Shown: piece by piece, positions 33,690 to 40,635 of the stretch
How positions within the stretch are numbered: position 1 is the stretch's first letter
How the letters are laid out: every line of letters begins with the position of its first letter
NCBI GenBank assembly: GCA_018660685.1
Contig: JABJJW010000016.1
Location: 1 to 42,200, forward strand
DNA from: Flavobacteriales bacterium
Lineage (GTDB): Bacteria; Bacteroidota; Bacteroidia; Flavobacteriales_G; Salibacteraceae
Direction: 5' to 3'
DNA: 42,200 nt
Program-made: the position numbers and the translations under genes
The notes under the pieces: model-generated
Databases searched by the model: none
Told to the model about the DNA's origin: nothing
The model's input: only the letters and a program-made list of their open reading frames with translations

Positions 33690-34760
33690 ATGGCTGGAAG
33701 CTCAATCGGAAAACTCTTTATACTGACCACTTTTGGTGAATCTCATGGAAAGGCCATCGGTGGGATCATTGATGGGTGCCCTCCCGGACTTAAGCTTGAC
33801 CTGACTGAAATTCAAACTGAATTAGATAGGAGAAAGCCGGGACAAAGCAATATCAGCTCATCTAGGAGTGAAACTGATGCAGTGCAGTTCTTGAGTGGAA
33901 TCGTTGATGAAACGACAATTGGAACTCCCATTGGTTTCCTTATTCAGAATTCCGATATCAAATCTTCGGATTATGATCATCTCAAAGATGTATTTCGTCC
34001 TAGCCATGCCGACAATACTTATGAGGAGAAATACGGCATTCGCGATCACCGAGGTGGAGGAAGGTCCTCAGCTCGTGAAACGGCATGCAGAGTTGTTGCC
34101 GGTGCAATTGCCAGGCAGTTTTTAGAGGCTAATGGCGTTTCTGTAATTGCCTTTGTTTCGAAGGTCGGAAACATCCAAATGGAAGATAGCAACAGCATTC
34201 CTTCCAGGAAAGAGGTGGAAGCGCATATTGTCAGATGTCCAAGCCCCGATATCGCTTCCAATATGCAGGTCTTAATCGAGGAGGTTAAAAAAGATGGAGA
34301 CACCGTAGGTGGTGTGGTGACATGCATTGCTCATGGTCTACCTTCCGGATTAGGGGAGCCCGTCTTCGATAAGTTTCATGCAGATTTAGGGAAGGCGATG
34401 TTGAGCATCAACGCGGTTAAAGGATTTGAGATTGGGAGAGGGTTTGAGTCCTCAATGATGAGGGGTTCTGAGCACAATGACACCTATTCTCAAGAAGGTC
34501 GAGTTACATCCAACAATAGTGGAGGTGTTCAAGGCGGTATTACAAATGGAAATGACGTGGTTGTTAGACTGGCCTTCAAACCTGTGGCCACGCTGATGAA
34601 GGATCAAACAGGACTGACTAAAGATGGAGATGCTGTTATAGTTGAGGGTAAGGGACGCCATGATCCTTGCGTGGTCCCTCGAGCGACAGCCATTGTGGAA
34701 GCGATGATGTTATTAACAATAATGGATCATTATTTGCGTCAACAAGCGATCAAGGGCTAA
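33690..34760 (+). CDS. aroC: Chorismate synthase
   Basis: AroC converts 5-enolpyruvylshikimate-3-phosphate to chorismate using reduced FMN, the last step of the shikimate pathway. The 356-residue product matches the family: GESHGKAIGGIIDGCPPG at residues 14-31, RRKPGQSNISSSR, RPSHADNTYEEKYG, GGGRSSARETACRV, GFEIGRGF, and PVATLMKDQ near the end. Start is ATG at 33690, 87 bases from the divergent hutI start. No other aromatic amino acid genes are nearby. Confidence 0.97.
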   Translation: MAGSSIGKLFILTTFGESHGKAIGGIIDGCPPGLKLDLTEIQTELDRRKPGQSNISSSRSETDAVQFLSGIVDETTIGTPIGFLIQNSDIKSSDYDHLKDVFRPSHADNTYEEKYGIRDHRGGGRSSARETACRVVAGAIARQFLEANGVSVIAFVSKVGNIQMEDSNSIPSRKEVEAHIVRCPSPDIASNMQVLIEEVKKDGDTVGGVVTCIAHGLPSGLGEPVFDKFHADLGKAMLSINAVKGFEIGRGFESSMMRGSEHNDTYSQEGRVTSNNSGGVQGGITNGNDVVVRLAFKPVATLMKDQTGLTKDGDAVIVEGKGRHDPCVVPRATAIVEAMMLLTIMDHYLRQQAIKG

Positions 34761-34787
34761 GTATCACGCCTTAAATTCGACTGTGCA

Positions 34788-36872
34788 ATGAGGTCCGCAT
34801 TTCTCGCCATCCTGCTATTTCTGATCTCGGTTACGAGTTACTCTCAAAAGGTGACGAACAAGAGCTTCAAGATCACTCCTTCCTCAGAGTGCGCAGAAAC
34901 GGAAAACAAAAAAGCCAAGAAGTTTTTGGAAGAAGGTATGAATCGCAAAAACTCGAAAGAGGAACGAGTTGGCGCCCTTAGAAAAGCGATCGAGGAAGAT
35001 CCTGATGTGGGTCTAGCCCAGTATCTAATTGGTCTTGAGTCTTTGAGAACCTCGATGTCCAAAGGAACTTCACTAAAACCAGCACAGGGCTATCTCAAAG
35101 AGTGCATTCGGCTCTGTCCAAATTTTCATTTTGAACCGTACTATTTTCTAGCTGAAATTGCATTAGGCAGATCTGAGTATGCCGAGAGCATTGAATATTT
35201 TGAGAAATACTACGAATTAAGTGGCTCATCAGTGGAACCATTGGATGATGACCGAGAAGATGAAATCAAATTGGATTATGAGTACGCCAAGTTTTTTGAT
35301 GATGCCTACAAGAATCCTAAACCTTATAATGCCAGAAGGGTAGGCGCAGTTTGTACGGAAGACGATGAATTTTTACCGTTGATATCACCGGATAATGAGA
35401 GTATGCTGCTCACCAGACGGTATTCGATTCGATCTGAGGTAAAAGCCTCTTTATTGACGGACAATCAGACCTTTTCTGAAAAGTTTGTCAAAGCAAAACT
35501 GGTAAATGGAAAGTTCGAAGAAGGAGAGCCGTTTCCTTCTCCATTCAATGTAAATGAGGGTTGGTATTACGGCGGAGCGACAGTCAGCTTGGACAATAAG
35601 CATCTATATCTTACGATTTGCAAGCCAGCAGGCATGGGCTATACAAACTGTGATATATATCAAGCTGACTTACACTTCGGCATCGAACCGAAGTCAAGAA
35701 TTGAAGGATACTATTGGAGCAACTTAAGAAGTCTTGGGGATAAGGTAAATACACCGAACGGTTTTGAATCTCAACCCAGCATATCGGCTGATGGTCAAAC
35801 CATTTATTTCACCAGTGACCGCGGTGAGAATTCTGGATTGGAGATCTACTATTCTAAAAAGAATCAGAATGGTGATTGGATGGAGGCACAGAACATTGGA
35901 TCTCCGATCAATACGCCTTACAACGATAAAACACCTTTCATTCATAGCGATTCTAGGACATTGTACTTTGCTTCTGACGGCCACCTCGGATTTGGTGGAT
36001 TGGATGTGTTCTATACACAGCAAAATGATGATGGCACATGGAAGAAACCTGTGAATTTGGGGCACCCCATCAATACAGCTCAAGATGAGCAGGCGTTTGT
36101 GGTAAGCACAGATGGCAAGAGAGTATACTACTCGGCCAAGGATAAAGACTACCCACAGAGCATTGAAATATGGACATTCGAATTGTACAAGGAAGCTAGA
36201 CCTGATAAGGTTGTGTTTGTCAAAGGGCAGCTGAAAGATGATTCCGGATATCCCATTGAAAACGGAAAAATTGAACTGAAGACAATGCAGTCTAAGAAAA
36301 TTACTGCCGTAGATGTCTCAGATGAGGATGGTAAGTACGCGGCAGTCATTGCAGTTCGAGATAATGAGGATGTTGTGATGAACATCAAAGCAGATGGTAA
36401 GGCGTTTCAATCGAAGTTGATTGAAGTAGAAGAGGATGACGATGACATGAAAAGCCGGACAGGGGATGAGGAATTGGTCATTGAAACCTTTCAGGATATT
36501 GATGTGGAAGTTGAAGAACTTAAGGAGGGCGGAGTTTACAAGATCAATGACATCTTTTACTCTTCCAATAGCGCAGATATAACTCAGCAATCAAAAGCCA
36601 TTCTAACCGAGTTCGCTCTTTACCTTCAAGAGAATGATTCCATGAGGATTGCAATTCACGGACATACTGACAACGTAGGAAAGGATGAAAAAAACCTTGT
36701 GTTGTCTGCCGATCGAGCATTCTCGGTCAAGCAATATTTAGAAACCCAAGGTGTCAACGGGTCACGAATTGAGTACAAAGGGTTTGGAGAGACTGTTCCT
36801 TTTGCATCGAATGAAACCGAAGAAGGTAGAGCTAAGAATAGAAGAACTGAGTTTTTAATTCTCAGCCATTAA
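34788..36872 (+). CDS. OmpA family protein with TPR, PD40 and CRD domains (PorE-like architecture)
   Basis: The 694-residue protein has a signal peptide (about residues 1-20). A TPR-like helical region (about 35-150) includes YFLAEIALGRSEYAESIEYF. PD40-type beta-propeller blades follow (about 190-465), such as SISADGQTIYFTSDRG and DSRTLYFASDG. A carboxypeptidase-regulatory-like domain lies at about 480-530 (VKGQLKDDSGYPIENGKIEL). A C-terminal OmpA domain lies at about 590-694, with the peptidoglycan-binding Asp and Arg in HGHTDNVG and RAKNRRTEF. This domain order is that of PorE, a T9SS component that anchors the machine to peptidoglycan. There is no lipobox cysteine at the signal cleavage site, unlike lipoprotein PorE. 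OmpA/PD40 paralogues are common, so the T9SS role is tentative. The gene is 27 bases after aroC. Confidence 0.85.
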   Translation: MRSAFLAILLFLISVTSYSQKVTNKSFKITPSSECAETENKKAKKFLEEGMNRKNSKEERVGALRKAIEEDPDVGLAQYLIGLESLRTSMSKGTSLKPAQGYLKECIRLCPNFHFEPYYFLAEIALGRSEYAESIEYFEKYYELSGSSVEPLDDDREDEIKLDYEYAKFFDDAYKNPKPYNARRVGAVCTEDDEFLPLISPDNESMLLTRRYSIRSEVKASLLTDNQTFSEKFVKAKLVNGKFEEGEPFPSPFNVNEGWYYGGATVSLDNKHLYLTICKPAGMGYTNCDIYQADLHFGIEPKSRIEGYYWSNLRSLGDKVNTPNGFESQPSISADGQTIYFTSDRGENSGLEIYYSKKNQNGDWMEAQNIGSPINTPYNDKTPFIHSDSRTLYFASDGHLGFGGLDVFYTQQNDDGTWKKPVNLGHPINTAQDEQAFVVSTDGKRVYYSAKDKDYPQSIEIWTFELYKEARPDKVVFVKGQLKDDSGYPIENGKIELKTMQSKKITAVDVSDEDGKYAAVIAVRDNEDVVMNIKADGKAFQSKLIEVEEDDDDMKSRTGDEELVIETFQDIDVEVEELKEGGVYKINDIFYSSNSADITQQSKAILTEFALYLQENDSMRIAIHGHTDNVGKDEKNLVLSADRAFSVKQYLETQGVNGSRIEYKGFGETVPFASNETEEGRAKNRRTEFLILSH

Positions 36873-36916
36873 GCTAATGTTCTCTGAGTTTACCGTCCTA
36901 TTGATGTCATTATTGT

Positions 36917-38533
36917 TTATTTTTTGACAACTATCTTGGTCCTTAGCCCTTGGGAAGACATTACTTGGACAACATATAGTCCTTTTGCGAGCATCTTTAA
37001 GTTTATCTGACTCGGTAATGGTGTGATGTTCTTTTGGACAAGTCGTCCATTCAAGTCAATAATGGAGACCTCTACGAGTTCGGTGCTTTGAATATTCCAG
37101 TCAAGATTTAGGAGGCCAGGGGTTGGGTTTGGAAAGAGTCGAAGGTTCTCATTATTAAGTATCTCATCATTTCCAATTACGTAATCGCACGGCTCTGACG
37201 GATTAGATAGCGTATAGCCAGTAAGCGTAGCTGGCAGGCCTGTTTTGACTCCGGATCCCACGCTTGATGACACAATGTTCACTGTAGGATTTATAACCGA
37301 GGCCTGAATGCTAATACTGGTGTCATGACAGACATTCACCCCGGCACTATCTGTTTTGATTAAGTACACATCTGAATGCGCAACGCCGAATCCCATCGTG
37401 TAGCCAGCAATGATGAACCCCTGATCATCCGTCTGTTTTATAGATCGAGCAAAATCACCTAGGTCGCTGCCGATGGCACGTCCAAATTGCACATCTCCAC
37501 TATCGCTGAGTTTCAGGAGGAGAACATCTTCGTCACCAGCACCATAACTGCTCGTATGCCCCGTAATTGAAAAGCTACCATCAGTACACAGATCGATGGA
37601 CTGGCCTGATTCAGATTCTGCACCTCCATAAGCATTTGACCATTCAATGTTACCGATCGAATCAATCTTGATTGCAATGACATCGGCCTTACCAGCTCCA
37701 AAACTGTGAGAAGTCCCACAAATAACGAAACCACTGTCCGGTGTACTTGTCACAGAGTAGCCCTATTCATTCTCAACCCCACCATAGGTCTTCTCCCATT
37801 CGATGTTTCCATCAGCGGTTGTCTTGATAGCATACACATCTGAACTGGACGCCCCGAAGCTGAAGGAATAACCCACCATGAATAATCCCCCATCTGGAGA
37901 TTGGATAACCTTGGTCAGTGCGTCTATTGATTCGCCACCAAAGGTTTTGTTCCATACAAGGTCTCCATCCAAGTCAATTCTCAAAACATAGCCATCTCGG
38001 ACATCCACATTGCCACTTTCTGTAAAGCCCACAATCACGAAATCTCCATTCGCAGTCTCAAGAACTGCCTCAGAGTAGTCAGCTTCGGTTGTGCCGTAAG
38101 TCTTTGACCAGAGCAGGTTGCCTAAGGAATCGACCTTGACAACGTAGACGTCAGCTAGACCTGCTCCGAACCCATGAACTTCGCCGACCATGAGATACCC
38201 ATTGTCACTCGTTTGAATCGCGTGATATCCAAGATTTCCGCCGTTGTGACGAGCATTAGAGTCAACCTTCCGGCCGTAAGTCCTTGCCCATATAGTGTCT
38301 CCGAACTGATCTGTTTTGATGAGGTAGAATTCTGAAGTGAAAAGAGCAGTCATATCGTACCATCCAGCAACGATGTATCCGCCATCATTGGTGAGCTCTA
38401 CAGAGTTTGCTTGATTTCCATGCGCGTTTCCAAATGTTTTCTGAAACGTGATTTGCGATAGAACAGCTTCCGTGGAAAAGAGAAAGACCCAAACGAGCAG
38501 AAATCGGAATATGAAATGGAATGGTTTCAACAT
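36917..38533 (-). pseudogene. T9SS-exported propeller-like repeat protein split by an in-frame amber stop
   Basis: From ATG 38533 the frame has a signal peptide (FIFRFLLVWVFLFSTEAVLS). At least six repeated segments follow, with the pattern 'DGGYIVAG ... DVYVIKxDxxGxxxWxKTYGG' (about 50-60 residues each). The same frame is interrupted by TAG at 37763-37765 in the middle of a repeat, after YGGVENE, and continues with GYSVTSTPDSGFVICG. It ends with a T9SS sorting domain (LFPNPTPGLLNLDW to KIVVKK). Without the stop the protein would be about 538 residues. The second half alone could only start at GTG 37753, without an export signal. Reading either as separate genes is unlikely. A recent mutation or a sequencing error are the main alternatives. 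Confidence 0.7.
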
Positions 38534-38638
38534 GCGGACTGAGGTACGAATATGTAGTTTACATCCATATGCTGAGTGCGGAATTCTGGGCACGTTGGTT
38601 TCCATACATTCGGCCAGTCCGAAAAACATACACCTTAC

Positions 38639-38965
38639 ATGAATAATTGTCCTTCTTGCAACTCAGAACATGCTTATTCAACCGGAATACTGATGGCTTG
38701 TCCAGAATGTGGACATGAGTGGAATCCTGATGAATTAGAGGAGGAAGTTGGTGAACGAGTTTTGGATGCAAACGGTAATGAGCTTCAGAGCGGAGACTCG
38801 GTCATTGTTCTCAAAAACCTTCCCGTCAAAGGATCGCCGCAGCCAATTAAGGCGGGCACTAAGGTGAAAAACATCAGGCTGACAGACGGTGACCATAACA
38901 TTGATTGTAAGATCGATGGCTTTGGTTCAATGGCGTTGAAATCAGAGTTTGTGAAGAAGGCTTAG
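38639..38965 (+). CDS. yjdM: YjdM (PhnA-like) zinc ribbon protein
   Basis: The 108-residue product has an N-terminal zinc ribbon with two CxxC pairs ([10 protein letters not shown] and CPECGHEW) and a C-terminal SH3-like PhnA domain with [28 protein letters not shown] and [13 protein letters not shown]. Members are called alkylphosphonate utilisation operon proteins because of E. coli phnA, but they do not cleave phosphonates and no phn genes lie nearby. The role is unknown. ATG at 38639 was chosen because the zinc ribbon begins there as in the family. The frame is open further upstream, but that part has no family-like residues. It is divergent from the split T9SS gene; its stop is five bases before a tRNA-derived direct repeat. 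Confidence 0.9.
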   Translation: MNNCPSCNSEHAYSTGILMACPECGHEWNPDELEEEVGERVLDANGNELQSGDSVIVLKNLPVKGSPQPIKAGTKVKNIRLTDGDHNIDCKIDGFGSMALKSEFVKKA

Positions 38966-38970
38966 TTGTT

Positions 38971-39028
38971 AGAAACAAAAAATCCCCGCTAATACGAGGA
39001 TGATTTGCTATGCGGAGAGTGAGGGATT
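38971..39028. repeat. att-like direct repeat, distal copy carrying a tRNA-Ser 3' fragment
   Basis: This 58-bp segment repeats at 39138-39195 with two mismatches. On the minus strand it contains the last 16 bases of the tRNA-Ser (from inside the T-loop to the discriminator base, 39028-39013) plus its terminator hairpin and T-run (38977-39001). The flanking bases on both sides do not match those of the other copy, so the repeat has sharp edges. Such a copy at a distance from the intact gene is what an integrated or lost element leaves. Confidence 0.85.
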
Positions 39029-39137
39029 ATTCCATGATCCCATTTTTATTGAGGAGGTTCAGACCAAATCATCCTCACTCATTTCATTCGTCTGTGATCT
39101 TTGTTCCCAACCTTATCCAAGCAAGCTTGCAACGGCC

Positions 39138-39195
39138 AGAAACAAAAAATCCCCGCTAATGCGAGGATGATTTGTTATGCGGAGAGTGAGGGATT
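39138..39195. repeat. att-like direct repeat, tRNA-proximal copy
   Basis: This is the proximal copy of the 58-bp direct repeat, overlapping the 3' end of the intact tRNA-Ser gene and its terminator. Compared with 38971-39028 it differs at two positions (A/G and C/T). A 109-bp unique segment separates the copies. Confidence 0.85.
39144..39168 (-). terminator. Terminator of tRNA-Ser
   Basis: On the minus strand, ATCCTCGC pairs with GCGGGGAT around an ATTA loop and is followed by T residues. It is 11 bases beyond the tRNA 3' end. Confidence 0.75.
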
Positions 39196-39264
39196 CGAAC
39201 CCCCGGACCCGTGAAGATCAATAGTTTTCAAGACTACCGCATTCGACCACTCTGCCAACTCTCC
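39180..39264 (-). tRNA. tRNA-Ser (UGA anticodon)
   Basis: The minus strand folds into a class II tRNA. Acceptor arms GGAGAGT and ACTCTCC pair fully and are followed by discriminator G. The D arm starts with GCA pairing to TGC. The anticodon arm is GTAGT-CTTGAAA-ACTAT, with TGA at positions 34-36 (reads UCA). A long variable arm follows, and then the T arm GGGGG-TTCGAAT-CCCTC. CCA is not encoded. The serine identity fits the long variable arm and G73. It is a known type of integration target, and its 3' end is duplicated at 39013-39028. Confidence 0.95.
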
Positions 39265-39266
39265 GC

Positions 39267-39388
39267 TGCAAAAGTAAAATCATTTTGATACGTTAAAATG
39301 TAAGTTTCAAGAAGATTTTTCCGGAACCCTTTCCGCTTAAAAATCAGATATTTGGGTAGGACTCAACAAGCAATACTCACTGACTATC
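39267..39388. other. Intergenic stretch upstream of tRNA-Ser and the desaturase relic
   Basis: Apart from the tRNA, its terminator and repeats, and the relic after 39389, the 38966-39712 interval holds no recognisable gene. The 109 bp between the direct repeats (39029-39137) and this stretch show no coding pattern I trust. The tRNA promoter must lie just right of 39264, but I do not see a clear -7 box on the minus strand. Confidence 0.4.
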
Positions 39389-39649
39389 AGTATTACATTA
39401 GAAATACAACGACTCGTTTCGAAACCCATATTCAGAGAGTTACACCGCGTAGATGATGTTCGGAGTATTTTGAATCTCTTGTTTGAATGGACATTCATCG
39501 TTGGTGTAGTTATGCTAAGCGAACAGTTCTTTTCGTGGCCGCTGTATCTTTTATCCATTATCCTCATAGGCTCTCGAAGAATTCTAAACCAAGACTTTGA
39601 GATCATGAAAAAGGCAGCAACTATAAAGAGGCAAATTAAGACTACATAG
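39389..39649 (+). pseudogene. Relic of a fatty acid desaturase N-terminus
   Basis: A frame without any ATG start runs from an upstream TAA at 39338-39340 to TAG at 39647-39649. Its middle portion (about 39437-39580) reads as the N-terminal membrane segment of a bacterial fatty acid desaturase: LHRVDDVRSILNLLFEW, then FSWPLYLLSIILIGSR. In intact family members this leads into a QHAL ... LMHDxxH histidine box. Here the reading continues instead with RILNQDFEIMKKAA and stops. Catalytic histidine boxes are absent. The recognition rests on pattern memory of the LYLLxxxLIGSR segment, and I rate it modestly. It is most likely a deletion remnant and not translated. Confidence 0.4.
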
Positions 39650-39686
39650 CAGCTATACTCTACAGCCTGAACCAGCTAATTTTAAA

Positions 39687-39694
39687 TATCTTTG
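39687..39694 (+). promoter_or_regulatory. Candidate -7 box for the gene at 39713
   Basis: TATCTTTG matches TAnnTTTG exactly, 18 bases before the ATG at 39713. There is no clear -33 TTG at the usual spacing. Confidence 0.35.
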
Positions 39695-39712
39695 AAATAG
39701 AGCTTATTACCT

Positions 39713-40465
39713 ATGAGATTCCTTTCTGCTCTGTCTTCGCTTTTGCTTTCACTTTCTCTCAATGCCCAAAGCATAGCAGATTACAAGACCACTCAATCTG
39801 GAGTGTCATTTACTGAGAATAAAGGGCAGGTTTCTGACCAGCATTACAACCCTCGTCCTGATGTGCTCTATAGCGGTAATAGCGGAGGGTTGAACTTCCA
39901 TATACGAACTGATGGTATCAGCTACCAGATGACTCGAATCGACTCATGGAAAGAAGATGATATGGGTCTACCAGAGGAATTAGCTATGCCAGATGGCGCC
40001 AGTCAACCTAAGGACTCAGTGATTGATCAAATGACCATCTACCGAACCGATATTAATTGGATTGGAGCAAGAAGCAATTTTGAGGTTGAAACAGGAAGGG
40101 CTAAACAAGGCTACAATAACTACTATCTACCGACCTGTCCAGATGGTGCTTTGAATGTTCTATCGTATGATGAGGTAACTTTTAAGAACCTCTATGAGGG
40201 TATTGATCTGAAATGGTACAGTAACGAAGGCGCATTAGAATATGACTTCATAGTTTCCCCGAATACAGACTACAGTCAAATCAAGTGGGAGATTGAGGGA
40301 GCCGAGGAGATATCTATTGGAGATGAAGGACAGCTAATCATTACCACACCACTGGGTAAGATCGAGGAGCAAGCTCCAATTGCCTTTCAAGGTGAGCAAG
40401 AAGTAGACATCGTTAAAAATTTCATCTTAAGTATACGGCGACTGCTCCTCACGCGATCAAAATAA
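39713..40465 (+). pseudogene. Truncated N-terminal fragment of a large gliding/SBBP-type exported protein (DUF7948-like)
   Basis: The 250-codon frame has a signal peptide (FLSALSSLLLSLSLNAQ). A complete-looking N-terminal domain follows, of the type found in large Bacteroidota surface proteins with SBBP or gliding-motility C-terminal modules. Blocks are SGVSFTENKGQVSDQHYNPR, DVLYSGNSGGLNFHIRTDG, YNNYYLPTCPDGA, YEGIDLKWYSNEGALEYDF and APIAFQGEQEV. Family members normally run on for hundreds of residues. Here the frame ends soon after, within a short inverted-repeat element that begins at 40431. The last residues (IRRLLLTRSK) come from that element, so truncation by insertion is likely. It may still be exported, but lacks any sorting domain. 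Confidence 0.68.
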
Positions 40466-40560
40466 TCATAGTGATTGGAGTGAAAAGCTATTATAGCTTC
40501 AATCGTGCTGAATAAAACCTCTAATATTCATTTAAATCTTACATAAAGTCAGCCGTATAC
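40431..40560. mobile_element. MITE-like 130-bp element with imperfect terminal inverted repeats
   Basis: The left end GTATACGGCGACT (40431-40443) and the right end AGTCAGCCGTATAC (40547-40560) are inverted copies with a single-base indel. The inside is A+T-rich, with no coding frame, and has a small palindrome AAGCTATTATAGCTT. The left end coincides with the point where the gene at 39713 loses family similarity. I see no clear target-site duplication in the flanks, so the element could also be an IS end remnant. No transposase is in the window. Confidence 0.45.
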
Positions 40561-40635
40561 CACGGGGCTCTACTTTCGTCGAAAATGAAGATTGCCTTCC
40601 TCCAAAAGTTTATTCTTGACCAAAATCTATTCAAC

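Noticed and set aside
38576-38638. Upstream extension of yjdM
   Set aside because: The extra residues do not resemble family N-termini; the zinc ribbon begins at ATG 38639.
38971-39195. Two 58-bp repeats as a minimal CRISPR or satellite
   Set aside because: There are only two copies, one of which is part of a tRNA and its terminator; tRNA-end duplication explains them.
39337-39606. Minus-strand open frame in the tRNA-adjacent gap
   Set aside because: It has no recognisable domain and overlaps the desaturase-like residues on the plus strand.
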